This document shows, piece after piece, positions 17,690 through 25,751 of a DNA stretch of 64,000 bases (position 1 is its first letter; every line of letters begins with the position of its first letter). Source of the stretch: an uncultured Lachnospiraceae bacterium (GTDB lineage Bacteria; Bacillota; Clostridia; Lachnospirales; Lachnospiraceae); NCBI GenBank assembly GCA_959022495.1, contig CAUEYX010000005.1, positions 124,001 through 188,000 on the forward strand. Reading direction: 5' to 3'. The position numbers were made by a program, and so were the translations under genes. The notes under the pieces were generated by a model. It was not told the origin of the DNA. It was given only the letters and a program-made list of their open reading frames with translations, and searched no databases.

Positions 17690-18517
17690 GTGAATATGGA
17701 GAACAGGAAGACAGCGCCTGTGGGCGTGTTTGATTCCGGAGTAGGGGGGCTGACGGTAGCGAGGGAGATCGCGCGTCAGCTCCCTGACGAAAATATCATA
17801 TATTTTGGCGACACTGCCCGTGTCCCTTACGGGAGCAAGTCTCAGAATACGATCATCCGCTTTTCAGAGCAGATCATCCGCTTCCTTAAGACAAAACAGA
17901 TAAAGGCCATTGTCATCGCGTGCAACACGGCCAGCGCCCTGGCGCTGGATGCCGTGAGGGATGAATTTGACATTCCCATCCTGGGAGTGGTGATTCCCGG
18001 CGCGCGGGCGGCTGTGGAGGCCACCCGGAACAGAAAAGTGGGGGTCGTGGGAACAGACGCTACCGTGCAGAGCGGCATGTACACAAAGGTCATCCGCGGG
18101 ATGGCGCCGGATGTGGAGGTCATTGAGAAGGCCTGCCCTCTTTTTGTGCCTCTGGTTGAGGAAGGATTCAAAGAACATAACGTGACCCGGGAAGTGATCG
18201 AATATTACCTGGAGTCCATGCGCAGCACGGATATCGATGCCATGATACTCGGGTGTACGCACTATCCCCTTCTGCGGTCCAAGATACGGGACTATATGGG
18301 GGAGCGGATACAGATTGTCAACCCTGCCTACGAGACGGCCATGGACTTAAAGAAGCTGCTCCACGAGAATGATATGGAAAATGACGGCTTAGACACCCGG
18401 CATAGCAGATATTCGTTCTATGTAAGCGACGCGGCTGAGAAATTCCGCAGGTTCGCCAACACGGTCATGCCATTTGACGTGCCGACTACGAACGTGGTAA
18501 ATATTGAGGAGTATTAA
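17690..18517 (+). CDS. murI: Glutamate racemase
   Basis: Makes D-glutamate for peptidoglycan in the cytoplasm. About 275 residues with both catalytic cysteine motifs: VIACNTASALAL and LGCTHYPLL, plus the GVFDSGVGGLTVAREI opening and DTARVPYGSKS. Start is uncertain between GTG 17690 (six bases from AAGGAG at 17678-17683) and ATG 17696 (twelve bases away); I list GTG by spacing. It follows pfkA by 10 bp and precedes the DUF1934 gene by 3 bp, so the three are likely one transcript. Confidence 0.95.
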   Translation: MNMENRKTAPVGVFDSGVGGLTVAREIARQLPDENIIYFGDTARVPYGSKSQNTIIRFSEQIIRFLKTKQIKAIVIACNTASALALDAVRDEFDIPILGVVIPGARAAVEATRNRKVGVVGTDATVQSGMYTKVIRGMAPDVEVIEKACPLFVPLVEEGFKEHNVTREVIEYYLESMRSTDIDAMILGCTHYPLLRSKIRDYMGERIQIVNPAYETAMDLKKLLHENDMENDGLDTRHSRYSFYVSDAAEKFRRFANTVMPFDVPTTNVVNIEEY

Positions 18518-18520
18518 CGG

Positions 18521-18997
18521 ATGACAAAAGATGTACTGATCAGTATTTCAGGAAAGCATATCGATATTATGAATGATCCCGCCGAGGGGTATGAGACCGG
18601 GGATGACGCCATTGAGGTCGTTACCCCGGCTAATTATTACTGCCGCAACGGAAAGCACTATATTATTTACGATGAAGTGCTGGAGGGGATGGCGGGCACG
18701 ATCAAAAACCGGATCAAAATTACCGGCACGGATGTGGTGGAGATTATGAAGAGCGGGATTTCCAGCTCCCATATGGTTTTTGAGAAAAATAAAAAGAACC
18801 TGACATACTATAAGACCCCCTACGGGCAGATGCTTGTCGGAGTCAATACAAGAAATATGGAGATCAGCGTGGAGAACGATAAGATCGGGGTGCTGGTGGA
18901 CTATGAACTGGATGTAAACCATGAGCCCTTCGCTGACTGCAAGATAAAAATGAACATCATATCCAAAGACAGCCGGGAGTTTTCTGTACTCAGCTGA
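18521..18997 (+). CDS. DUF1934 (YwiB-like) beta-barrel protein
   Basis: A 158-residue protein beginning MTKDVLISISGKH, followed by YYCRNGKHYIIYDE, IKITGTDVVEIMKSG and the closing DYELDVNHEPFADCKIKMNI. This is the DUF1934/YwiB pattern, a small lipocalin-like barrel of unknown function common in Firmicutes. It is three bases downstream of murI and is the last gene before a strong terminator. Confidence 0.85.
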   Translation: MTKDVLISISGKHIDIMNDPAEGYETGDDAIEVVTPANYYCRNGKHYIIYDEVLEGMAGTIKNRIKITGTDVVEIMKSGISSSHMVFEKNKKNLTYYKTPYGQMLVGVNTRNMEISVENDKIGVLVDYELDVNHEPFADCKIKMNIISKDSREFSVLS

Positions 18998-19019
18998 TCA
19001 GACAGATCAGATAAAAAAT

Positions 19020-19082
19020 GATCCCCGGGGCGTCCATCGAAGAGCTGTTCTGCGCGATGGATGCTCCGGGGATCTGATTTTG
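19020..19082 (+). terminator. Strong terminator after the DUF1934 gene, probably bidirectional
   Basis: GATCCCCGG...CGTCCATCG (19020-19039) pairs with CGATGGATG...CCGGGGATC (19055-19074), then TGATTTTG. The minus-strand gene that ends at 19101 also points towards it. Confidence 0.8.
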
Positions 19083-19100
19083 TTCTGCCGCAGGGGATTT

Positions 19101-19532
19101 TCAGCGTTTGAAAAACCCTTTCTTCTTCTGCGGAGGCTCAATGGAACCGCCCCTCACACTTTTAATCTCGGTTATGTAGAGCCCGCTGACAACGGCTTTG
19201 ATCTCTTTCTTTACCGGCATGACCTCGAATACTTTGTTCTCACACATCAGTGTCATGATTCTGGGACCGATTTTTGCCTTTACAACAGGGATCTTGGTGC
19301 GTCTTAAATACTTCGGCGTATTTTCAACGACGGCCGCGGGAAGCCCCGCTTCTTTCAGTTTCATTTTCTTTTTATCAATGATAAGCATGCTGATGACCTG
19401 TGCGGCCGCTTCCATCTGCTCTCTCTGCTCTGCCTGTTTTTTCTCAGCCTTTTTTCCGAAGATAAACAGAGCGATGCATGCGCCGATCACAAGCACGAGA
19501 ATGACGATCAGTACGATGGTTAATGGACTCAC
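19101..19532 (-). CDS. Membrane-anchored protein of unknown function
   Basis: 143 residues. One N-terminal transmembrane helix (TIVLIVILVLVIGACIALFIFG) is followed by a Lys/Glu/Gln-rich helical stretch and a soluble domain with LKEAGLPAAVVENTPKYLRRTKIPVVKAKIGPRI, ending in a basic KKKGFFKR tail. The topology suggests the domain faces the cytoplasm. I know no function. Transcribed alone from a promoter at 19579-19607. Confidence 0.75.
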   Translation of the reverse strand: MSPLTIVLIVILVLVIGACIALFIFGKKAEKKQAEQREQMEAAAQVISMLIIDKKKMKLKEAGLPAAVVENTPKYLRRTKIPVVKAKIGPRIMTLMCENKVFEVMPVKKEIKAVVSGLYITEIKSVRGGSIEPPQKKKGFFKR

Positions 19533-19578
19533 GTTATAATCCTCCTAAATCTTATATTTCCGCTTTTGCGCAACTAGT

Positions 19579-19607
19579 ATTGTAACATTGTTTCTGGGCA
19601 AGTGCAA
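19579..19607 (-). promoter_or_regulatory. Probable promoter of the 19101-19532 gene
   Basis: On the minus strand TTGCAC (plus 19602-19607), 17-bp spacer, TACAAT (plus 19579-19584), about 45 bp from the start codon. Confidence 0.6.
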
Positions 19608-19650
19608 GCAAATCAGCATATTTGAAAATGAGTTTCGGCATATTTGGGGT

Positions 19651-19679
19651 TTGCTTTTCGGGGAAGGAGCGGGTATACT
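19651..19679 (+). promoter_or_regulatory. Probable promoter of cardiolipin synthase gene
   Basis: TTGCTT (19651-19656), 17-bp spacer, TATACT (19674-19679), leaving a leader of about 100 bases before the start codon. Confidence 0.55.
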
Positions 19680-19781
19680 GTTAGAGTAGCGTTTCCGCGC
19701 TGGGAGAACCGGCGCGGGGAGCGGCATTCTTTTCCCGTGGACATCCACAGGGGGGAGGAGGGTTGAAAAAGGAGTTTTAAC

Positions 19782-21257
19782 ATGGCAGAAATGATTTGGA
19801 ACGGAGCGGTGATGGTCTATGATTTTATCATGGATAATATCGTCATCATCAATATCCTCTTCGCGCTTATCATCGTGTTCTTCCAGAGAAGGTCTCCGCA
19901 GACTGTCTGGACATGGCTGCTTCTGCTGTATTTTATACCCATCCTGGGATTCATCCTGTACCTGGTCATCGGGCAGGATTTCCACAAGAGCAGGATGTTT
20001 AAGGCGAAAGAGATCGAGGGCGAACTGAAGTACGCGGTGCGGCGGCAGGAGGAAACGATCTACCACAAACGGCTCAGGCTGGCGAACCCGGAGATGGCCA
20101 GGTTTAAGGATCTGATCCTCTATAACCTGGAGGCCGGCGAGGCGGTGCTCACTGACAATAATGATATCAGGATCTACACGGACGGCAAAGCGAAATTCCG
20201 GGCTCTTCTGGAGGAGATGCGCCAGGCGGAGCGTTATATCCATATTCAGTATTACATTATCCGCAATGACGAGCTGTGGCAGGAGATCGAGAAGGTCCTG
20301 ATACAGAAGGTCCATCAGGGCGTGGAAGTGCGCGTTCTCTTTGACAGTATGGGATGCCGCACGATGAAGAATAAAGACTGGGAGCGTCTGGAGCGGGAAG
20401 GCATCCAGGTGGCGGAATTCTTCCCCGCGCTTTTAGGGAAGCTTCAGCTCCGCGTGAATTACAGGAATCACAGGAAAATCGTGGTCATTGACGGGCGGAT
20501 CGGATTCGTGGGCGGATTTAATGTGGGGAGAGAGTACCTGGGAAGGGAGAAGAAGTTCGGTTACTGGCGGGACACCCACCTGTGCATTGAGGGGGCGGCA
20601 GTGACTTCCCTGGCAGTGCGCTTTGTGCTGGACTGGAACTATGCCTCCAAGGAGAATCTCTTCCTTGAGGACCGGCTCTTTGAGATCCCGGAGTATGTAA
20701 GAAAGGGCAGGGACCCTGTGCAGATTATATCCAGCGGACCGGACTCACAGACCAAAACGATCCACGACAATTATCTGAGACTCATACACAGCGCCAAAGA
20801 TCATGTGTATATCCAGACGCCTTACTTTATACCGGATGAATCCATATTGGACGCGCTGAAGATTGCCAGCAGATCCGGGATAGACGTTCGCATTATGGTG
20901 CCGTGCAAGCCGGACCATCCGTTTGTCTACTGGGCGACGTATTCTTACATAGGGGATATGGTCGCGGCCGGAGCGAAGTGTTATGTGTACAACAATGGGT
21001 TCCTGCACGCGAAGACACTGAGCGTGGACGGCATGGTGGCGTGCGTGGGGACGGCGAATATGGATATCCGCAGTTTCGGGCTGAATTTTGAAGTGAACGC
21101 GGCGATCTACAGCGAGCGCACGGTGCAGCGCCTGGAGCGCGCGTTTGAAAATGATATGACACAGTGTACCCATGTGACGAGAAAAGTCTATGATGAGAGG
21201 AGTCTGGTTATCAGGGGGAAAGAGCAGTTCTCAAGGCTTCTGTCTCCGCTTTTGTAA
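19782..21257 (+). CDS. cls: Cardiolipin synthase (phospholipase D family)
   Basis: Membrane enzyme condensing phosphatidylglycerol into cardiolipin. The 491-residue product begins with two hydrophobic helices (residues ~10-70), including FFQRRSPQTVWTWLLLLYFIPILGF, the conserved Cls N-terminus. Two HxKxxxxD motifs follow: NHRKIVVIDG about residue 230 and HAKTLSVDG about residue 410, with GGFNVGREYLG and GTANMDIRSFGLNFE behind them. ATG 19782 has AAAGGAG upstream. Full length, no visible defects. Confidence 0.95.
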   Translation: MAEMIWNGAVMVYDFIMDNIVIINILFALIIVFFQRRSPQTVWTWLLLLYFIPILGFILYLVIGQDFHKSRMFKAKEIEGELKYAVRRQEETIYHKRLRLANPEMARFKDLILYNLEAGEAVLTDNNDIRIYTDGKAKFRALLEEMRQAERYIHIQYYIIRNDELWQEIEKVLIQKVHQGVEVRVLFDSMGCRTMKNKDWERLEREGIQVAEFFPALLGKLQLRVNYRNHRKIVVIDGRIGFVGGFNVGREYLGREKKFGYWRDTHLCIEGAAVTSLAVRFVLDWNYASKENLFLEDRLFEIPEYVRKGRDPVQIISSGPDSQTKTIHDNYLRLIHSAKDHVYIQTPYFIPDESILDALKIASRSGIDVRIMVPCKPDHPFVYWATYSYIGDMVAAGAKCYVYNNGFLHAKTLSVDGMVACVGTANMDIRSFGLNFEVNAAIYSERTVQRLERAFENDMTQCTHVTRKVYDERSLVIRGKEQFSRLLSPLL

Positions 21258-21347
21258 GCGGCGCGGCAGGGCAGCGGGATTGTCTGGTTATCAGAACCGG
21301 CGCGGACAGGACAGCCGGATCATACAGATGATCGGAACCGGCGCGGG
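21202..21347 (+). repeat. Short direct repeats at the cls 3' end
   Basis: GTCTGGTTATCAG occurs at 21202-21214 and again at 21282-21294, exactly 80 bp apart; ATCAGAACCGGCGCGGA (21290-21306) recurs as ATCGGAACCGGCGCGGG (21331-21347). The arrangement looks like a small local duplication between cls and the next gene. Confidence 0.6.
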
Positions 21348-21403
21348 AGTGCCGGAACAGATAAAATAAATTTTCAAGAAATGATACAGAAGGAGAAAGA
21401 GCA

Positions 21404-22471
21404 ATGAAAAAGAAAGTGATTGCAATGATGCTTGCCGCGGCTGTAGCGGCTACGGCCGCGGGATGTGGCAGCAAAGGACTGTCCAATGAATATGTGACAG
21501 TGACACAGTACAAGGGACTGGAAGTAGCCAAGGTGGAGACAGAGGAAGTGACAGACGACCAGGTGGAGGAGGCGAACCAGGCAAACCTCCAGAATACGGC
21601 AGAGAAAGTGACAGTGACGGACCGCGCGGCACAGACAGGAGACTGGGTCAACATTGACTTTACCGGATATCTGGACGGCGTGGAGTTCGAGAACGGATCA
21701 GCCCAGGCCCAGGATCTTCAGCTGGGCTCAGGCAGCTTTATTGGCGCGTCAGGCGATTACGCGGGATTTGAGGATCAGATTGTGGGTCATCAGACCGGCG
21801 AGGAGTTTGACATCACGGTACAGTTCCCGGATAATTATTCCGAGGATATGGCGGGGAAGGTAGCGGATTTCCATATCGTTCTCAACGAGATTTATAATGA
21901 GAGCGTGCCGGAACTGACTGACGAGTGGGTGCAGGCAAACATTACGGACGCGGACACTGTGGAAGAGTACAAGACGAATCTCAGGACCCAGCTTGAAGAG
22001 CAGGCGGAAGAGTCGGCCAGGAACCAGCTGATGAGTTATGTGCAGACAGAGCTCTTGGAGAACATTGAAGTAAAGAAATACCCCGAGGATAAAGTGGATG
22101 AGCTTGTCACAGAGATGGAAGACTACTATACCCAGATGGCGGCCATGTACGGCGTGGAGCTGACGGAATTTATTGTGAACTACCTGGGGACCACGGAGGA
22201 TGATTTCCACAGCAGGATCAAAGAGTCCGCACAGCAGACAGTGGCAATAAACGAGGCGGTAAAATTAATCGCCGAGAAGCAGAAACTGCAGCCTTCTGAC
22301 GAAGAGTTTGAGAAACGGGCGAAAGAATACGCGGAGCAGTCGGGCATGGACGATGTGACCGCGTTTATGGAGCAGGTCGGAGAGGATACACTGAAAGAAC
22401 AGATTCAGCTCGATCTTGTGATGGAATACCTGGCGGATGAGTGCGTGCAGGTCGAGGACAGCGCTGAGTAG
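21404..22471 (+). CDS. Exported trigger-factor-like peptidyl-prolyl isomerase lipoprotein
   Basis: 355 residues with a lipoprotein signal peptide (KKKVIAMMLAAAVAATAAG, then C of a TAAGC lipobox), so it should sit on the outer face of the membrane. After a helical linker comes an FKBP-type domain (GDWVNIDFTGYLDGVEFENG, GFEDQIVGHQTGEEFDITVQFP, residues ~80-165) and then a long helical part (PELTDEWVQANI...) like the C-terminal domain of trigger factor. The ribosome-binding N-terminal domain of trigger factor is missing. It probably folds secreted proteins, by analogy to PrsA. ATG 21404 follows AAGGAGAAAGAG. Confidence 0.87.
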   Translation: MKKKVIAMMLAAAVAATAAGCGSKGLSNEYVTVTQYKGLEVAKVETEEVTDDQVEEANQANLQNTAEKVTVTDRAAQTGDWVNIDFTGYLDGVEFENGSAQAQDLQLGSGSFIGASGDYAGFEDQIVGHQTGEEFDITVQFPDNYSEDMAGKVADFHIVLNEIYNESVPELTDEWVQANITDADTVEEYKTNLRTQLEEQAEESARNQLMSYVQTELLENIEVKKYPEDKVDELVTEMEDYYTQMAAMYGVELTEFIVNYLGTTEDDFHSRIKESAQQTVAINEAVKLIAEKQKLQPSDEEFEKRAKEYAEQSGMDDVTAFMEQVGEDTLKEQIQLDLVMEYLADECVQVEDSAE

Positions 22472-22561
22472 GACAGAAAAATAAGGCCGCGTAGGCGGCA
22501 CGCGCGGCGCTGCGGCCGCGCTGGGACAGCAGGATTTCAGAAAGAAAAAGGAGGGCATGAA

Positions 22562-23431
22562 ATGAAGCTGGAAAATGACAGGCTCTGTGTGGAGATCGCG
22601 GAGCAGGGCGCGGAAGTGACTAGGATCTACGATAAGAAGAAGGATACAGAACTTCTGTGGGACGCGGACCCTGTATATTGGAAACGGCATTCCCCGATCT
22701 TATTCCCCAATGTGGGGAAGACGTATCACAATACCGTGCGGATCAATGGGATACAGTATCCCACATCCCAGCATGGGTTTGCCAGGGATAACAGATTCAA
22801 ATGTATCAGGGAAACATCGGACACAGCTTCGTTCTTATTCTCATCCGGGGAAGAGACAAAAGAGGTCTATCCGTTTGACTTTGACCTGATCGTTTCCTAC
22901 AAGCTGGAAGGAAAGAACCTGCTTGTGAAATGGGAAGTGCTAAACGCGGGGGATGAGGAGATGTTCTTTACAATAGGTGGACATCCGGCCTTCCGTTTCG
23001 GTGATGTTTCGGAAATGAAGAGTGACTATATCCTGCGTTTCCCGGGCAGGGCGTCACTGGATTATATTCTTGTCAATCTGGCTGAGGCGGCGGCAGATCC
23101 GGCAAAGGTATATGAGCTGGAGCTGGAAGACGAATGCTGTTCGCTGACGGAAGAGATGTTCGCGAATGATGCCCTTATCTTTGACAACGGGCAGATCGAC
23201 GAGGTGTGGCTCTGCCATAAGGACGGCACGCCCCGTGTGGGCATGAAGTGCCAGGGGTTCCCGAACTTTGGCATCTGGTCTGTGAAAGACGCGCCGTTCG
23301 TGTGCCTGGAACCGTGGATGGGAAGGTGCGACGATATCGGGTTTGACAAAGAGCTTTCGGAGAAGCCGAATGTGAATAAAGTGCCTGTGGGAGGAAGGTT
23401 TGAGCAGAGCTATGTAATCATGGCGGGCTGA
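22562..23431 (+). CDS. Aldose 1-epimerase family protein
   Basis: 289 residues of the galactose-mutarotase-like fold, LacX-type: AEQGAEVTRIYDKK, HSPILFPNVGKTY, the PTSQHGFARD segment with a catalytic-type His, and FFTIGGHPAFRF with a second His. The acidic end KELSEKPNVNKVPVGGRFEQSY is typical of the family. It is likely to interconvert anomers of a hexose or hexose phosphate; the sugar is not evident. GGAGGGC lies before ATG 22562. The GC-rich inverted repeat GGCCGC/GCGGCC (about 22487-22519) precedes it without a T-run. Confidence 0.85.
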   Translation: MKLENDRLCVEIAEQGAEVTRIYDKKKDTELLWDADPVYWKRHSPILFPNVGKTYHNTVRINGIQYPTSQHGFARDNRFKCIRETSDTASFLFSSGEETKEVYPFDFDLIVSYKLEGKNLLVKWEVLNAGDEEMFFTIGGHPAFRFGDVSEMKSDYILRFPGRASLDYILVNLAEAAADPAKVYELELEDECCSLTEEMFANDALIFDNGQIDEVWLCHKDGTPRVGMKCQGFPNFGIWSVKDAPFVCLEPWMGRCDDIGFDKELSEKPNVNKVPVGGRFEQSYVIMAG

Positions 23432-23451
23432 TGCCGTACATACTGCAGGAT

Positions 23452-23504
23452 AAAAAAGGGGCGCTGGTTCATCATCTGTCTGGATGGGAACCGGCGCCTT
23501 TTTT
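23452..23504. terminator. Bidirectional terminator between epimerase and tetR genes
   Basis: A-rich start, GGCGCTGGTTC pairing with GAACCGGCGCC, then TTTTTT. The A-run on the left gives a U-run for the minus-strand regulator transcript too. Confidence 0.85.
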
Positions 23505-23540
23505 GCGGATACAAGGTACATCTATTTTTGACAGAAATAC

Positions 23541-24152
23541 TTATGACATTAGAAAATTCAGTGAGCCGGGCGGGTTGTCTGTTCCTTTTTCCAGAAGGGA
23601 GACCAGCCCGGCGATTGTATTCTCTATTTCTTTCTTTGAGGATGGGATCAGGGTATTGTCCATCTTTACGGTCAGTACGATGAGAACGATCTCGGCCAGG
23701 GCGTCCGGATTGTCAAAAGAGATCTCACCCTTCCGGATACCCTGCTGTATGATCTCGGCCAGTACCGGCTTCAGTTCTGTGATGAGATGGTTGAGATATT
23801 TCTGGTGGAGGAAGGCTTCCTCCTGCGCTCCGGTGCCCCTGCCTTCCCTTGACCTTAGATACTCAGAAGAAGAATTCCGGCATGCCTGGAAGATCATCGC
23901 CATCCGTGTGAACGGGGAGATCTCTGTCTGCGCGGAAAGCTTCTTGGCAGTGGTGAGCGGCTTCTCGTAATTGCGCTCGACCAGGGCTTCCAAGATCGCG
24001 TCCTTAGAAGGAAAATAATAATAGATGCTGCCTTTGCCGATACCGGCGGTCTGCGCGATTTCACTGACGGAGATCGTCTGGAGATTTCTGTTTTCCAGCA
24101 GTTTCTGCAGAGAGTCAAGTATAAGTTCGTATTTTTGAGATTGTGCTGCCAT
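23541..24152 (-). CDS. TetR/AcrR family transcriptional regulator
   Basis: 203 residues. The N-terminal helix-turn-helix is clear: TISVSEIAQTAGIGKGSIYYYFPSKDAILEALV (residues ~25-58). The C-terminal ligand domain is helical and not recognisable to a ligand class. It is divergent from the SCP2-to-AMP-ligase operon, and the intergenic DNA contains GACC-type palindromes on the operon promoter, so the simplest reading is a local repressor of that operon whose inducer may be a lipid or the operon product. An extended -10 (TGTGCTATACT, plus 24204-24214) on the minus strand is its likely promoter. Confidence 0.92.
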   Translation of the reverse strand: MAAQSQKYELILDSLQKLLENRNLQTISVSEIAQTAGIGKGSIYYYFPSKDAILEALVERNYEKPLTTAKKLSAQTEISPFTRMAMIFQACRNSSSEYLRSREGRGTGAQEEAFLHQKYLNHLITELKPVLAEIIQQGIRKGEISFDNPDALAEIVLIVLTVKMDNTLIPSSKKEIENTIAGLVSLLEKGTDNPPGSLNFLMS

Positions 24153-24291
24153 AGTTACCGCCTCTTTTAATTATGAAGTAAAATCTGATGCTGTTTACAC
24201 CTCAGTATAGCACATCCCCCTCAAAAGAACCACTGATCAAAACGCACAAAAAACGGTATGGAAATGCCCTTTATTTTTATGGAAACGCGAG

Positions 24292-24318
24292 TTGACCGCC
24301 AGTCGAAAAGGTGATAAT
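24292..24318 (+). promoter_or_regulatory. Promoter of the SCP2/C-domain/ACP/AMP-ligase operon
   Basis: TTGACC (24292-24297) and GATAAT (24313-24318) with a 15-bp spacer (16 if ATAATC is used). The -35 box overlaps a GACCGCCAGTC palindrome, so a bound repressor would block polymerase. Confidence 0.65.
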
Positions 24319-24368
24319 CTAACGGAAGAAAGGATATGACCGCTGGTCGAAAAACGACATAAGCGGTC
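24294..24368. promoter_or_regulatory. Putative TetR operators (GACCGC-type palindromes)
   Basis: GACCGCCAGTC (24294-24304) and GACCGCTGGTC (24338-24348) are near-perfect copies 44 bp apart, each followed by GAAAA. The second is a perfect GACC-GCT-GGTC palindrome and its GACCGCT also forms an inverted repeat with AGCGGTC at 24362-24368, close to the ribosome binding site. Two sites, on the -35 and in the leader, is a familiar repressor layout. Confidence 0.7.
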
Positions 24369-24383
24369 GAGAAGGAGGAAATT

Positions 24384-24725
24384 ATGACTTATGCAGATAT
24401 GTTTGCGAAAGTAAAAGGAATGCTGATGGATGCCGATGTGAGCGATATCCACGAACATCTGGCGTATCAGTTTAACATCACGGGCGAGGCGGAAGGAATT
24501 TTCTATGCGGAAGTAAAAGACGGGCAGCTCTTTGTCGAGCCCTATGAGTATTTTGACCGCGACGCGATGTTTACCTGCTCCGCGGAGACGTTATTTAAGA
24601 TCGCGGATGGGAAGACAGATCCGATCCTTGCGTTTACAATCGGTAAACTGAAGGTGGAAGGGAATATTGACAAGGCGCTGAGGCTGAAGGAGCTGATCAG
24701 CAGTAAGAAAAAAGGAAAGAAATAA
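24384..24725 (+). CDS. SCP2 sterol/lipid-binding domain protein
   Basis: A 113-residue single-domain protein. The pattern FNITGEAEGIFYAEVKDGQLFVEPYEYFDRDAMFTCSAETLFKIADGKTDPILAFTIGKLKVEGNIDKALRLKEL is the SCP2 fold: antiparallel sheet, then the IADGKTDP helix and the GKLKVEGN strand. SCP2 domains bind acyl-CoA, sterols or other lipids in a hydrophobic tunnel. It is the first gene of the TetR-linked operon, with GAAGGAGG before ATG 24384, and may carry a lipid substrate or product. Confidence 0.88.
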   Translation: MTYADMFAKVKGMLMDADVSDIHEHLAYQFNITGEAEGIFYAEVKDGQLFVEPYEYFDRDAMFTCSAETLFKIADGKTDPILAFTIGKLKVEGNIDKALRLKELISSKKKGKK

Positions 24726-24806
24726 ACGTGCTTTATGCGCGGAGAAAAGAATCGGCGGACGAATTCTGAAAAGAGCGTCAGGACGCAGAAAGGGAGATGC
24801 TGGTAA

Positions 24807-25751
24807 ATGGGAAAGAAATTAAAAGCAGCGGCAGCGCTTCTCGGCGCGGCAGCCGCGGCGGAGGCGGCGGGAAGCGCCTACCTGTACAGAAGGACCATGA
24901 TCCGTTATAAAGCGAAGACAGAGCGGACCATGAAGATGTCCGGAGTGGACTGGGAGAAATATACCTCCCTTATGAAAGAGCGCAGGGCGTGGATGATGGA
25001 ACAGCCTCATGAGGATGTGTGGATTACCTCTCACGATGGGCTGAAGCTTCACGGTACTTATTTCAAAGGGGAGGAGGGAAGCAGGGCGGTGATCTGCTTC
25101 CACGGATATACGAGCGAGGGCCTCAATGATTATGTAAGCCTATCCGATTATTATTTAAAGCATGGGTTCCGCATGCTCCTGATTGATGAGAGAGCCCATG
25201 GGACGAGCGAGGGAAACCACATTGGTTTTGGCAATATGGACCGTCTGGACGGAAAGCGCTGGGTGGAATGGATGATTGACAAAGCGGGTGAGGACACGCA
25301 GATCCTGCTTCACGGCAATTCCATGGGCGGGGCCACAGTCTGTATGATGAGCGGGCTTGAGCTTCCGCCCCAGGTAAAAGGCATTATCTCGGACTGCGCG
25401 TTCACTTCTATGAAGGAAGTGTTCACCCATGTGCTTCACAGCATGTACCACATTCCGGCATTTCCCATGCTGCAGATTGCCGACTGGGCGAATAAAAAGA
25501 AGGCCGGATATGGGCTGGATGATTTAAGTTCCGTGAGGGAAGTGAGAAAGGCAGAGGTGCCGTTCCTCTTCATTCACGGGGAGGACGACGTTTTCGTTCC
25601 CTGCTGGATGACGGAAGAGATCTATAAAAACTGTGCCTCGCCAAAGACGAAACTGATTGTCAAGGGCGCGGGACACGGAGAAAGTTACTATAAGGATACG
25701 AAAGGCTATGAGAGCGCCATGGATTCATTTATAGGAGGAGTTATAGAATGA
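24807..25751 (+). CDS. Membrane-anchored alpha/beta hydrolase
   Basis: 314 residues. A hydrophobic Ala-rich N-terminus (KLKAAAALLGAAAAAEAAG) can act as a signal anchor. The hydrolase domain has the oxyanion strand ICFHGYTSEG, nucleophile elbow HGNSMGGAT (Ser near residue 175), acidic residue in IHGEDDVFVP and catalytic His in GAGHGESYY. It resembles YqkD/FrsA-like serine hydrolases and could be a thioesterase, esterase or amidase for the operon's product. Its stop overlaps the start of the condensation gene by four bases (ATGA), indicating translational coupling. Confidence 0.88.
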   Translation: MGKKLKAAAALLGAAAAAEAAGSAYLYRRTMIRYKAKTERTMKMSGVDWEKYTSLMKERRAWMMEQPHEDVWITSHDGLKLHGTYFKGEEGSRAVICFHGYTSEGLNDYVSLSDYYLKHGFRMLLIDERAHGTSEGNHIGFGNMDRLDGKRWVEWMIDKAGEDTQILLHGNSMGGATVCMMSGLELPPQVKGIISDCAFTSMKEVFTHVLHSMYHIPAFPMLQIADWANKKKAGYGLDDLSSVREVRKAEVPFLFIHGEDDVFVPCWMTEEIYKNCASPKTKLIVKGAGHGESYYKDTKGYESAMDSFIGGVIE

